64,000 nt of DNA from the NCBI GenBank assembly GCA_045657665.1, contig JAZOTN010000033.1, positions 85,917 to 149,916 on the forward strand. The letters run 5' to 3'. Under the pieces are notes generated by a model. That model made no database searches. It was not told the DNA's origin and worked only from the letters and a program-made list of their open reading frames with translations. A program made the position numbers and the translations under genes. Every line of letters begins with the position of its first letter. Position 1 is the stretch's first letter. This stretch comes from RUG12461 sp045657665 (GTDB lineage Bacteria > Bacillota > Clostridia > Lachnospirales > Lachnospiraceae). Shown here piece after piece: positions 43,784 through 53,453 of this stretch.

Positions 43784-45592
43784 ATGAAAGCCTTTCTTTC
43801 ATACCTTAAAGGAAAACCGAAATTTGTATGGTGGATGGCTCTCCCGATGGTACTCGGTCCCATAGCGGACTACTACCTGATGGAGAGCTTCTGCATCAAC
43901 GTGTTTAAAGAAACGCGCTGGAGGGCGCAGATCCTGAACATCGTCTTTTTTGAGCTGATCCTTCTGGCGCTTTTTTTTGCGATCGGAAATCTTTCGGTGG
44001 CGCTGTCCACTGAGACGGTCTTTTTCGCGGCCGTCGGGATCCTTAACTACGCGGTGATCCAGTTCCGGTCAACGCCGCTCGTTCCGTGGGACATCTTTTC
44101 GTTCGATACCGCGGTCAGTGTGGCGGGGAATTATCATCTGACGTTCTCTTCCCGGCAGGTCCTGACACTGGGCGGCTTTATCGTTTTGTACCTTCTTCAG
44201 CTGCCCGCGAACTGGGCTCCCTTTTACGGGAAACGAAAGGGATGGCTCATCCGCCTGATCGGATGCGGTTCTTTCGTGGCCCTCTTTTTCGGACTCGGGA
44301 AGATGACGCAGACCGATCGCTGGGTCAGCAAATGGAATTTGTATCCGTTTCTTTTCACGCCGAAGGTCATGGCGGAGCGGAACGGTTTTTTTGTGACTTA
44401 CGTGATGGACCACCAGTATCTTTTTGTCGAAAAGCCGGAAGGGTATTCCGCGGAGGAGGCAAAGCGCCTTCTTGAGGAAAGCGCGGAGGATGCGGTGTCA
44501 GGTGGAGAGACGGATCACCGGCCGGACATCGTCGTGGTCATGGATGAGGCTTTCTCAGATCTTTCCGTGCTGGGAGAGCTTGATACGAATGAGGACTACA
44601 TGCCTTATCTACACAGTCTCATGAACGGAGAAGAGGATACCGTGACGGGAATCGCACATGTTTCGGTAAAGGGAGGGAATACCCCGAACTCGGAGTTTGA
44701 ATTTCTGACCGGAAATACGGAGGCGTTTCTGCCTGCCGGGAGCATTCCGTTCCAGCAGTATATCAAGAAAGAGATCCCTGATGCGCTGCCGAATGAACTG
44801 AAGGCGCTCGGGTATGAGACGACGGCGATCCATCCCTTCCGCGCGGAGGGCTGGAGCCGGAACACGGTGTATCCGCTTCTCGGATTTGACCGCTTTCTTT
44901 CGCAGGATGATTTTAAGAGCCCCGTCCTGGTGCGAAACTACATCAGTGATGAGAGCAGCTTTGAAAAAGTGCTGGAGGTTCTTGATGAGGGAGATCAGGA
45001 TGCTCCGAAATTTGTCTTTAATGTAACGATGCAAAACCACGGTTCCTACGGGGATTCCTATACGAATTTTCCGGAAACGATCCATGCGCTTTCCGCGGAC
45101 AGCGTGGAGCTTGACCGGTATCTGTCGCTCATAAAGATCACGGACGACGCGTTAAGAGACCTTGTGGAAGCGCTGAAAAACCGTGAGAGGGATACGATCC
45201 TCGTCTTCTTCGGAGACCACCAGCCGAACGATGCGATCGCATCGCCCGTGCTTTCCTCAAACGGAAAAGATGTGAATAACCTCGACAAAGAGGATACGGA
45301 TCTCCGTTACGTTGTCCCGTTCCTGATCTGGGCAAACTTTGATATCGATGAGGATGCCGGAGAAGAGACAAGCCTTAATTACCTTGCAGGCGAGATGCTT
45401 TCCCTTGCCGGCATGCCGCTATCTACGTACAGGCAGTTTTTAGAAGGGCAGGAGGAGACATTCCCCGTGATCTCTGCGGAATGCGTAAAAGATGAAAACG
45501 GGACTGCCTTTGAAGCAGGGGAACTTAAGGAGCCGCTTGATAACTACCGGACGGTACAGTATTATGAACTTTTTGACGCGCCTCAAAACTGA
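43784..45592 (+). CDS. LTA synthase family phosphoglycerol transferase (LtaS-like)
   Basis: 602 residues. Four or five TM helices (about 15-180), then an extracellular sulfatase-fold domain from about 245: DIVVVMDEAFSDLSVLG, VKGGNTPNSEFEFLTG with Thr300 as the likely nucleophile, and FFGDHQPND as the late metal-binding motif. LtaS moves glycerol phosphate from phosphatidylglycerol to a growing chain on the outer membrane face. The ribosome site is weak (GACAGGAG lies about 20 bases up). Its end overlaps the YfhO-type gene by 29 bases, so both are made together. Confidence 0.9.
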   Translation: MKAFLSYLKGKPKFVWWMALPMVLGPIADYYLMESFCINVFKETRWRAQILNIVFFELILLALFFAIGNLSVALSTETVFFAAVGILNYAVIQFRSTPLVPWDIFSFDTAVSVAGNYHLTFSSRQVLTLGGFIVLYLLQLPANWAPFYGKRKGWLIRLIGCGSFVALFFGLGKMTQTDRWVSKWNLYPFLFTPKVMAERNGFFVTYVMDHQYLFVEKPEGYSAEEAKRLLEESAEDAVSGGETDHRPDIVVVMDEAFSDLSVLGELDTNEDYMPYLHSLMNGEEDTVTGIAHVSVKGGNTPNSEFEFLTGNTEAFLPAGSIPFQQYIKKEIPDALPNELKALGYETTAIHPFRAEGWSRNTVYPLLGFDRFLSQDDFKSPVLVRNYISDESSFEKVLEVLDEGDQDAPKFVFNVTMQNHGSYGDSYTNFPETIHALSADSVELDRYLSLIKITDDALRDLVEALKNRERDTILVFFGDHQPNDAIASPVLSSNGKDVNNLDKEDTDLRYVVPFLIWANFDIDEDAGEETSLNYLAGEMLSLAGMPLSTYRQFLEGQEETFPVISAECVKDENGTAFEAGELKEPLDNYRTVQYYELFDAPQN

Positions 45593-48089
45593 AAAGTGGG
45601 TAGTGCTCTTTATGGCATTTCTGATCCCGTCGGTGACCGTGGCGGTGATCTTTGCCGTGAACGGGGTATATCCGTTCGGGGACCGCTGCATCCTTCACAT
45701 CGATATGTACCATCAGTACGCCCCGTTCTTCATGGAGTTTCTTGATAAGCTCCAGAGCGGCGGAAGCCCGATGTATTCCTGGAATATCGGACTCGGGTCG
45801 GATTTCATCGGGACGTATGCGTATTATCTTGCCAGCCCCCTGAACTTTTTCCTTCGTTTTTGCAGCCGGTCTTCCGTGATCGAATTCATGACCGTGCTCA
45901 TCCTTATCAAAACGGGCTTCTCCGGTTTTTCCATGGCGTTTTATATCCGCGGCCATTTCGGGGACCGCACGGCGCGTATTTTATTTCCGGCGGTCTTTTA
46001 CGCGCTGTCCGGTTTCTTTGCGGCATACTACTGGGATATCATGTGGCTCGACCCGGTGTTTTTGTTCCCGCTGATCATCCTTGGGGAGGAGAAGCTCATG
46101 AAGACCGGAAAGGGCGCGCTCTATGCCGTGACGCTGGCTCTCTCGGTCTGGTCCAATTATTACATTTCGATCATGATCTGCATCTTCATCGTGTTCTGGT
46201 ATTTCCTGAATCTCGGTGAACTGGCAAAAACCTTTTCGGATAAAGTAAAGAGCTTCGGGCGGATGCTGCTTTATTCGATCCCTGCCGCCGGGTGCTCCGC
46301 GGTGCTTCTGCTCCCGGAGATCAAGGTCCTATCCTACAGCGGATCGGCGCCGGGATCCTTTCCTGAGAGCGCGGAGTGGTATTTTTCGTTTGCGGATGAG
46401 ATCGGGCAGCACTTAACCCTTGCTCCGGCCACCACGACGGAGGGAGAACTGCCGAACCTGTACTGCGGCATCGCGGCGCTGTTCTTTTTTGTGCTTTTCC
46501 TCATGAACCGGAAGATCACGCTTCGCCGGAAGATCAAAAGGGCGGCGCTTCTGGCCTTTTTCCTGATCAGCTTCAATCTGAATATCCTGGACTATATCTG
46601 GCACGGGTTTCACTTCCCGGAAGGGCTTCCGGCAAGACAGGCCTTTATGTACAGCTTTGTGCTCCTCGTTACCGCGTATGAAGCCATTCTGCATGCGGAC
46701 GGCAACCGGAAGACGGATGTCGCCGTGGGAGGGATCGCATGTGCCGCTTTGCTGCTGATACCATCGCTCCTTGGGACAGAGGAGAACCGCGCGCTTTCGG
46801 CGGGAGTGTCGGCGATCCTCCTCTGTTGCTTTATCGTGCTGTATGCGGTGTTCTTTTACGGACCGCAGCACCTTAAAAGGGTTGCTTTTCTGACAGCGTT
46901 ATTCCTCTCCGTGTTTGAAACGGCGCTCCATTTTTCCGAAACGGAAATGGTGACGACCAGCCGGGATAATTACGTAAAAAATCTGGAGGCGGTAAGGAGC
47001 CTCGCCGCGCAGGCAAAGGAGTGGGAGGATGGTTTTTTCCGGATCGAAAAATACGAACGCATGATGAAGGATGAGAACCTGCTCAGTTCCTATCCGTCGG
47101 CGTCTCTTTTTTCGTCGCTGGTGGATCATGAGGTGACGGAAGCCTATGAAAGCGTCGGTATGGAGGGTGGGGGCAATTTCTATTGTTACAACGGGGCGAC
47201 GCCGGTCCTTTCTTCGATGCTGTCCGTGGACTATCTTCTTACCGACAGCGACGGCGAAGACAGTTTTATGAAGACAAAGGTTGCAGAGCAGGACGGAATG
47301 TTCCTTTATGAAAATGCTTATACGCTTCCCTTCGGTTTTGTCGCTCCAAAGGGTCTTGACGATCGATGGGATCTTAAGGGACAGATAAACCGCGTGGCGG
47401 CGGTAAACGCGCTCGGAGAAGCGCTCGGCGCCGGGGAGAAGACCATGATCTATCAGGGGCCTGCTGACATGAAAGAGGACGGGGCTGTTTTCACCGCAGA
47501 ACGAGACGGATACTTTTTTGCGGTGCATACGGGGAAAGGGATTCAGTCGATCACGGTAAAGGTGAACGGACGGGAAACGGTGCTCTCCAAGACCACGCAC
47601 AATTATTTTCTGGATCTCGGATACTTACGGAAGGGGGAGACGGCGGAGCTCATCGCTTCGAATAAGAAGTCTTTTCCGGCGGAGATCTACCGGATCGATC
47701 AGGACGTTGTAGAGAGCGCAATCGGCGTGTTAAATCAAAATGCGATGAAGGTTTCCTTGTTTTCGGATACGAAGATCGAGGGAACGATCGATATGAAAGA
47801 AGAAGGGGATCTGATCCTTTCTGTTCCGGAAGAGCCCGGGTGGACGGTGACAGTTGACGGAGAGGAGAGGGAAACGGAATGCTTCATGAACGCGTTCATC
47901 AGGCTGCCTCTTGATACCGGAACGCATGAGATCCGGCTTTCCTACCGGACGCCGGGAGTGCTTTATGGAGGACTCATTTCTCTGCTGTCGGCAGCTTTTC
48001 TGATCCTTCTTGTTGTTCTAGAAGTACGAGGAAAGCGTTCTTCGGGATCGGACGCGAGAAGTAATAGCCCTGCAGATATTCCACATTAA
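45564..48089 (+). CDS. YfhO-family membrane glycosyltransferase-like protein
   Basis: 841 residues from ATG 45564, inside the end of the previous gene. About 12-13 TM helices in the first two thirds, including CILHIDMYHQYAPFF and MYSWNIGLGSDFIGTYAYY, the conserved YfhO loops with the acidic residues of GT-C enzymes. A soluble outer domain covers about 500-800 and a last TM helix is at about 805-828. In Bacillus subtilis YfhO decorates lipoteichoic acid with sugar. Next to an LtaS-like gene, the same role is likely. Its last 116 bases lie opposite the end of the EAL gene. Confidence 0.9.
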   Translation: MNFLTRLKTEKWVVLFMAFLIPSVTVAVIFAVNGVYPFGDRCILHIDMYHQYAPFFMEFLDKLQSGGSPMYSWNIGLGSDFIGTYAYYLASPLNFFLRFCSRSSVIEFMTVLILIKTGFSGFSMAFYIRGHFGDRTARILFPAVFYALSGFFAAYYWDIMWLDPVFLFPLIILGEEKLMKTGKGALYAVTLALSVWSNYYISIMICIFIVFWYFLNLGELAKTFSDKVKSFGRMLLYSIPAAGCSAVLLLPEIKVLSYSGSAPGSFPESAEWYFSFADEIGQHLTLAPATTTEGELPNLYCGIAALFFFVLFLMNRKITLRRKIKRAALLAFFLISFNLNILDYIWHGFHFPEGLPARQAFMYSFVLLVTAYEAILHADGNRKTDVAVGGIACAALLLIPSLLGTEENRALSAGVSAILLCCFIVLYAVFFYGPQHLKRVAFLTALFLSVFETALHFSETEMVTTSRDNYVKNLEAVRSLAAQAKEWEDGFFRIEKYERMMKDENLLSSYPSASLFSSLVDHEVTEAYESVGMEGGGNFYCYNGATPVLSSMLSVDYLLTDSDGEDSFMKTKVAEQDGMFLYENAYTLPFGFVAPKGLDDRWDLKGQINRVAAVNALGEALGAGEKTMIYQGPADMKEDGAVFTAERDGYFFAVHTGKGIQSITVKVNGRETVLSKTTHNYFLDLGYLRKGETAELIASNKKSFPAEIYRIDQDVVESAIGVLNQNAMKVSLFSDTKIEGTIDMKEEGDLILSVPEEPGWTVTVDGEERETECFMNAFIRLPLDTGTHEIRLSYRTPGVLYGGLISLLSAAFLILLVVLEVRGKRSSGSDARSNSPADIPH

Positions 48090-49935
48090 GCGGACGAAGG
48101 AGTTCGACCTGTCCGGCGGTCTCCACGCCTTCGACGAGGATCTTTTTCCCGATCTGGTGGATCATGCGGACGCTGTTCTCAAGGATCGCCAGACCCGGCC
48201 CGTCTTTTTCCGCACCCCAGAGAATACTCTTATCAATCTTGACCACATCAAAATCCAGCTCGAAAAGGGACTGCATGTTGGAATAACCGGTCCCGTAATC
48301 ATCCATGGAAAACCGGAAACCGCTGTTTCTCAGTTCTTTGATCACGCCGGAGAGGGTCTTATAATCTTTTGAGGCAACGGACTCTGTGATCTCAAAGTTC
48401 AGAAGGCTGTGATCGATGCCGTAGCTGTCCACAAGAGAGAGGATATGCAGAGAAAAATCGCGCTGCATGCACTGGATCATGGAGAGGTTCACATTGATGC
48501 ATTCCATCCCTTTTTCCTGCGGAATGCCGCTTTTTAAAAAGTCACATACCTCGCGAAGAACGAAGTCTCCGATCTCGTCGATGAGACCGATCCGTTCCGC
48601 CACCGGAATGAATTCGTCCGGCGGGATAAATCCAAGATCCGGATCCTTGAGACGGAGCAGTGCCTCCGCGCCGTGAAGCCGGGTTCCTTCAAGGTAGTAG
48701 GTCGGCTGGTAAAAGACTTCGAAATGGTGTTCCGCCATGCCGCGGTGCAGGGCTTTTTCCACGTCCGCCCGGCGCATCAGGTAGTCCAGAGCTTTTCCGC
48801 GGAGGATCTTGCCGGACTGTGCTTCCGGGACAGGACTGTCGACCAGCAGGAAGATCTCTTCGTCCGTCTTTAAGTCCTCCGGAACATCGGCACAGAGGAG
48901 CACCGCATTCAGTGTGACGCTGATGTCGTGACATGACCAGCTTTCTTCAAAACGTTCCTCAATGGATTTTGCGATCTTAAGGGCCTTTTCACCTCCGTCC
49001 ATCACCGTCAGTACAAAGGTGGCGTGATTGGTGTGATAGATCTGATACGGCGGGACAAGCGTCTGGAAATAGGAAGCCACGATCCGGGTCAGGATGTCGG
49101 AGTTCGCGGAACCCGTGACACGCTGGATGATGTCGGAGTTTAAGATGTTGACGGCGATGACATGAAAACGACGCTTTGTCATCAGATAGTTTGTGATGTC
49201 AAGATGAAGCGCCTTGCGGTTGTAGGTGTTGGTATCCGCATCGATCCGGTCGTCCTCGTTTTCCACAATGAGCATCAGGGCGAGAACGCCGATGGCTTCT
49301 CCGAGGAGCTCGCTCTTGATGTCGATGAAAAAGAGCTGCACAAGGAGCCCGATCACGAAAAGAAGAAACGTGAAAAAGAGCGCGACCCGGCGGCGTCTGG
49401 TGATGGCATTCCAGTAACGGAACAGATAGATCAGAGAGAGCACCGTATAGAAGGCCGCGGAGAGATAGATCAGTCCCTCCGCCCAGTTGCGGTGGAACGC
49501 AAAACCCGAGTCATAATAGTAGACGCATTTTGTGATCGGGTTTGATAATACGAGAATCTCGGTAATGATGAGAGGGAGTGTCAGGAGAAAGAGCTGCGCC
49601 TTCGTAAAACGCGTGATCATGCCGTTTACGCTGCATACGTAGTACAAAAGGAAAGGAGCGAGTGCCGTATGCGCAACGAAGTACAGGAACTGGAAGAAAT
49701 CGATCCAGAACCCGGTGTCCATCCCGGAAAAGAACATGGATTCCGCAAGAGACGCGCCGATCTCGGCAACCGTATTGGCGATAATGATTACGAGGATCGC
49801 AAGGAAAACCCGGTTCTGGAGGCGCCTCGTACGGTGCGAAAAAAGCGTATACAAAAGACACACCAATGCGATCATCAGTGCGGAGAGATAAAAAACGATA
49901 TGAAAAGCATATCGCATGTCCAGAATCATGGTCAT
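47974..49935 (-). CDS. Membrane EAL-domain c-di-GMP phosphodiesterase with degenerate GGDEF
   Basis: 653 residues. Seven or eight TM helices (about 10-225), then a GGDEF-like domain with a normal start (DADTNTYNRKALH) but no GGDEF signature (YHTNHATFVLTV in its place), so it is not a cyclase. EAL domain (about 395-640) with GAEALLRLKD (Glu424), NVNLSM, NFEITES, MDDYGTGYS, KIDKSI, VEGVET and QGYYFSRP, all needed residues kept. It should hydrolyse c-di-GMP at the membrane. Expressed alone, convergent with the YfhO gene; the two coding regions overlap at their 3' ends for 116 bases. Confidence 0.92.
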   Translation of the reverse strand: MTMILDMRYAFHIVFYLSALMIALVCLLYTLFSHRTRRLQNRVFLAILVIIIANTVAEIGASLAESMFFSGMDTGFWIDFFQFLYFVAHTALAPFLLYYVCSVNGMITRFTKAQLFLLTLPLIITEILVLSNPITKCVYYYDSGFAFHRNWAEGLIYLSAAFYTVLSLIYLFRYWNAITRRRRVALFFTFLLFVIGLLVQLFFIDIKSELLGEAIGVLALMLIVENEDDRIDADTNTYNRKALHLDITNYLMTKRRFHVIAVNILNSDIIQRVTGSANSDILTRIVASYFQTLVPPYQIYHTNHATFVLTVMDGGEKALKIAKSIEERFEESWSCHDISVTLNAVLLCADVPEDLKTDEEIFLLVDSPVPEAQSGKILRGKALDYLMRRADVEKALHRGMAEHHFEVFYQPTYYLEGTRLHGAEALLRLKDPDLGFIPPDEFIPVAERIGLIDEIGDFVLREVCDFLKSGIPQEKGMECINVNLSMIQCMQRDFSLHILSLVDSYGIDHSLLNFEITESVASKDYKTLSGVIKELRNSGFRFSMDDYGTGYSNMQSLFELDFDVVKIDKSILWGAEKDGPGLAILENSVRMIHQIGKKILVEGVETAGQVELLRPLNVEYLQGYYFSRPIPKNAFLVLLEQQEGSEKLPTAEK

Positions 49936-50077
49936 AACCTCACAAACATACTATAAAACCTGAATCCTGGGATTGCAACGAAAAGAATAAAAATTGTTTT
50001 ATTTTCTGTTATTTCTTGGTAAAATAAATTATAGTGCGATTTTTTATTCATTTTTCATGAAAAAGGGGGAAAGCAGG

Positions 50078-50707
50078 ATGAACGAGAATATCGTGAAAAG
50101 AAACGGACTGCTTGCAGAGAAGGTCATCAAAGGGATTGATTCCCGTAACATGAAAGGCTATTATGCGGCGGATAAGGACAGTGCTCTGAAAACCGCGCTC
50201 TCACTGATCCCGGAAGGGAGTTCGATCGCCATGGGAGGCGCCATGAGTGCACATGAGATCGGGCTGGTGGATGCCTTAAAGAGCGACCGTTACCGTTTCC
50301 TTGACCGTGATGCGGCAGACGATAAACGTGCGGCAATGCTTGCAGCGTATGATGCGGACATCTTTCTTTCCAGTGCCAACGCGATCACGGAGGACGGGAT
50401 CATGGTCAATATCGACGGGAACGCCAACCGTGTTTCCTGTATTGCCCAGGGACCGAAAAAAGTCATCTTTATCGTCGGCATGAACAAGGTCTGCCCGGAT
50501 CTCGATACCGCGATGAAACGCGCAAGGAATGTAGCTGCGCCGATCAACGCGCAGCGCTTCGGACTCAATACCCCGTGTGCAAAAACGGGAGCGTGCATGG
50601 ATTGCAAATCGCCGGATTCGATCTGCTGTCAGTTTCTGATCACGCGGTTTTCAAGGCATGAGGGGCGGATCCATGTCATCCTTGTAAACGACAGCCTCGG
50701 ATTTTGA
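50078..50707 (+). CDS. LUD-domain protein (LutC/YkgG-like)
   Basis: 209 residues from ATG 50078, with AAGGGGG upstream. GSSIAMGGAMSAHEIGL, SSANAITEDGIMVNIDGNANRVS and FIVGMNKVCPDLDTAMKR are the conserved LUD text. C-terminal cysteines (CAKTGACMDCKSPDSICC) could bind metal or an iron-sulfur cluster. LUD proteins of the lutABC type serve lactate oxidation, but lutA and lutB are not here, so function is uncertain. It is only 14 bases ahead of the signalling operon and may be its first gene. Confidence 0.88.
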   Translation: MNENIVKRNGLLAEKVIKGIDSRNMKGYYAADKDSALKTALSLIPEGSSIAMGGAMSAHEIGLVDALKSDRYRFLDRDAADDKRAAMLAAYDADIFLSSANAITEDGIMVNIDGNANRVSCIAQGPKKVIFIVGMNKVCPDLDTAMKRARNVAAPINAQRFGLNTPCAKTGACMDCKSPDSICCQFLITRFSRHEGRIHVILVNDSLGF

Positions 50708-50721
50708 GGGAACCATTAAAT

Positions 50722-52089
50722 ATGAAAAACAAGTCCGTTACCAGACAACAACTGACCACGATCATTATTGCGACGCTGATCTTTGCCGTGCTGATCTTTG
50801 CAAACTTTGCAATGCTTTTTTATCAGGCCGGCAGGAATGTTCTTCTGATACAGGAAAATGAGGTGCTGAGCAATGCGGTGGAAGCGGATCGTATTTTCAC
50901 AAGAAACACCAGTATTATCAACATATCCGCATATACGATCAATAATATGATGGCAGGTGGCGTCGATACGGAGATGATCGAGGATTATCTGGTGGAGCAG
51001 ACGAATGCGTTCATTCGTTCCGTGGACGAGGATTTTTCCGGATTGTACGGAGTTGTGAACAACACATACGTGGACGGTGTCGGATGGGTACCCGAGGAGG
51101 GATATGTACCGGAAGAACGCCCCTGGTATCTGGAGGCCATTGAAGAAAAAGGAGAAGCGGGTCTGACGACCCCTTATCTTGATGTAAAAACTGGCAGTAT
51201 GCTTGTTTCCATCAGCCGGATGCTGGCGGATGGAAAGAGCGTGGTGTCCATGGATCTGAGCCTTGACGGCATTCAGGAGATCGTCCGGGAATCGGCGGAG
51301 GAAAACAATTGGGACATCGTGGCGGTTCTGGACAAGAACGGTGTGGTGGCGGCACACTCCGACCCGGAAGAATTCGGAAAGGATTATGCAAAGGAAGTGG
51401 GAACCTTCGGCCGCATCGTTCATGACAAATTAACAGATGAAACAGAGGGTCCGCAGCGTTTTCGTTTTCAGGGGAGAACCTACTGGCTGTTTTCCTCGCC
51501 GATCGAAGACGGATGGGACTTTGTGGCCGTGATGAGAGAGACGTCGCTTCTCGGAAATCTGGTTTATCTGATCCTGTTCTTTATCTTTACGATCGTTCTG
51601 ATCCTGATTATCACGACCCTGATCGGCAAACGGTTCGGTAAAGACCGTGAGAGAAGGGATGACATCAACCGGCAGCTTCACGCTGTGGCAAACATCTATG
51701 ATTCCATGTACCGGATCGACGTTGAAAAAGATACAATGATCGAAATCGCCGGGGAATCCAATGACCTGCGTGTGATCGTTGCAGGGAGGACGGAGCATGC
51801 ACAGGGTACGATCCGTGAAGTGATGGATGTGATCACAGATGAACGTTTCAAGGAAAGGATCTTTGCGTTTGTTAATCTGGCCACACTGGAGGAGCGCCTC
51901 CGGAACAGGACGAATATCATGAAGGAATTCATTACGAATAAAAACCAGCACTACAGGTGCCGGTTTGTTGTGGTAGACAGGACCATCGACCACAGGCCGA
52001 GGAGCGTGATCTGGATGCTGGAGAACGCGGATGAGCGCGAAACACAGGAAAATGCCGAGGAACAGGAACCTAAGGTGAAGGATGAATAA
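50722..52089 (+). CDS. Cache sensor with C-terminal PAS-like domain, no enzyme output
   Basis: 455 residues from ATG 50722 (a TTG at 50704 is the alternative). TM at about 12-35, a Cache domain outside (about 36-275: GVVNNTYVDGVGWVPE, RPWYLEAIEEKG, VVSMDLSLDGIQEIV, the dCache text), TM at about 278-302, then a PAS-like domain (about 315-440: LHAVANIYDSMYRIDVEKD). No kinase, cyclase or methyl-accepting part follows, so it must act by binding another protein. It overlaps the next gene by eight bases, which makes that GGDEF protein the prime partner. Confidence 0.85.
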   Translation: MKNKSVTRQQLTTIIIATLIFAVLIFANFAMLFYQAGRNVLLIQENEVLSNAVEADRIFTRNTSIINISAYTINNMMAGGVDTEMIEDYLVEQTNAFIRSVDEDFSGLYGVVNNTYVDGVGWVPEEGYVPEERPWYLEAIEEKGEAGLTTPYLDVKTGSMLVSISRMLADGKSVVSMDLSLDGIQEIVRESAEENNWDIVAVLDKNGVVAAHSDPEEFGKDYAKEVGTFGRIVHDKLTDETEGPQRFRFQGRTYWLFSSPIEDGWDFVAVMRETSLLGNLVYLILFFIFTIVLILIITTLIGKRFGKDRERRDDINRQLHAVANIYDSMYRIDVEKDTMIEIAGESNDLRVIVAGRTEHAQGTIREVMDVITDERFKERIFAFVNLATLEERLRNRTNIMKEFITNKNQHYRCRFVVVDRTIDHRPRSVIWMLENADERETQENAEEQEPKVKDE

Positions 52090-53440
52090 AAGAAAATTCC
52101 TGACAATTTTACTGATCGCATTGCTGTACGCGGTTTCGATCGCCTTTTCCTCGATGCTGGCATTTCATGATGACGGGGTTGAGGAAAAGCATCATGAAAT
52201 TATGGTGGAAAAGGTTTACGATTCCATAGAGGCGAAGCTGACGGGGGCACTTTACGTCTGCCGCACCATGGCCGGCGATGTTTATGCAAAGGAACTTCTG
52301 GAAAGGGAAAAGACCGGAGACACGGAAGAGATCGCATCTTATCTCGGCGGCCTTAAGGAGACGACCGGACTCAGTTCCCTTTATCTTGTTTCGGGAACCA
52401 CAAGAAACTATTATACGGAGAATGGATTTGAGCGCACGATCGACCCGGAGAAGAGTTCTTTGGATATCTGGTATCAGAACTTTCTGGATTCGCATCAGCC
52501 GTATACGCTGGATGTGGCAGCGGATCCTGAGCAGAACAGCGGATGGTTTGTTTTCATAGATGCCGGGATCAGGGACGATGAGGGAAAACTCCTTGGGATC
52601 TGCGGTACAAAGGTTCAGATGACGGATCTGTCAAAGCTGTTTCAGAGATATGAAGGTATCTACGGGCTGAAGATCAGTCTCGTGGATGAAGACGGTCAGG
52701 TGATGGTGGATTCCGAAGGCGAATACATCGGCAGCGATTATCACGGAGGGAGCATTCCGACGGACCGGGAGAGCGAGGTATACTCAAAAGAGGAAAACGG
52801 CGGATACATCGCGACAGAGTATGTTGCCCCGCTGGACTGGTATCTCGTGGTGAAGAGCGAGGATGAAAGTATCCTCCACAAGAAGGGAGATTTTATCCTT
52901 GTGGTGATCGTGGAAACCATCATTTTCGGGGCGGTGGCGATCTTCCTGCTTCTGATCACATCCGGAAGAACCGCTCAGGGAAGAGGAGCAAGGGGCGGAC
53001 AGACCGATGCGCTGACGGGGCTTTTAAACCGGAACTATTTCAAGGATATATACGGAGAGCGGGGAATCTTTAATACCGCCAGATATAAGGCGATCGCCGT
53101 ATTTGATATTGATTTTTTCAAGGAAGCGAACGACACCATTGACGGTGACGCTGTGCTCCGGACGGTGGCGGAGCTTGCCAGGGAGACGGTCGGTGAACGC
53201 GGCGAGATCTTCCGCTGGGGCGGAGATGAGTTTATGATGCTGATGGAATGGTCGGTTTCGTTTTCTTATGAGCTGTGCCGTGAATTCTGCAGGAAGGTGG
53301 AAGATGACGGAAAGGTGACGATCTCTGTCGGCGTTACGGAGATCCGGCTTTCCGATACAATCAAGAAAAACTACTATCGTGCGGCACAGGGGTGCTATCT
53401 GGTGAAAGAAATGGGCGGCAACGGCGTAAAACGCTGCTGA
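52082..53440 (+). CDS. Cache-GGDEF diguanylate cyclase (short GGDEF form)
   Basis: 452 residues. TM at about 8-28, Cache domain (about 30-275; SGWFVFIDAGIRDDEGKLLGI, AYIGSDYHG region), TM at about 278-300, then GGDEF (about 308-450): TDALTGLLNRNYF, FDIDFFKEANDT, and the intact signature GGDEF at 380-384. The usual GH..GD loop after FK..ND is shortened to TIDGD, and there is no RxxD inhibitory site. It should make c-di-GMP if the shortened loop is tolerated. Gap of 13 bases to the next gene. Confidence 0.9.
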   Translation: MNKRKFLTILLIALLYAVSIAFSSMLAFHDDGVEEKHHEIMVEKVYDSIEAKLTGALYVCRTMAGDVYAKELLEREKTGDTEEIASYLGGLKETTGLSSLYLVSGTTRNYYTENGFERTIDPEKSSLDIWYQNFLDSHQPYTLDVAADPEQNSGWFVFIDAGIRDDEGKLLGICGTKVQMTDLSKLFQRYEGIYGLKISLVDEDGQVMVDSEGEYIGSDYHGGSIPTDRESEVYSKEENGGYIATEYVAPLDWYLVVKSEDESILHKKGDFILVVIVETIIFGAVAIFLLLITSGRTAQGRGARGGQTDALTGLLNRNYFKDIYGERGIFNTARYKAIAVFDIDFFKEANDTIDGDAVLRTVAELARETVGERGEIFRWGGDEFMMLMEWSVSFSYELCREFCRKVEDDGKVTISVGVTEIRLSDTIKKNYYRAAQGCYLVKEMGGNGVKRC

Positions 53441-53453
53441 TCGGAGGAATACG

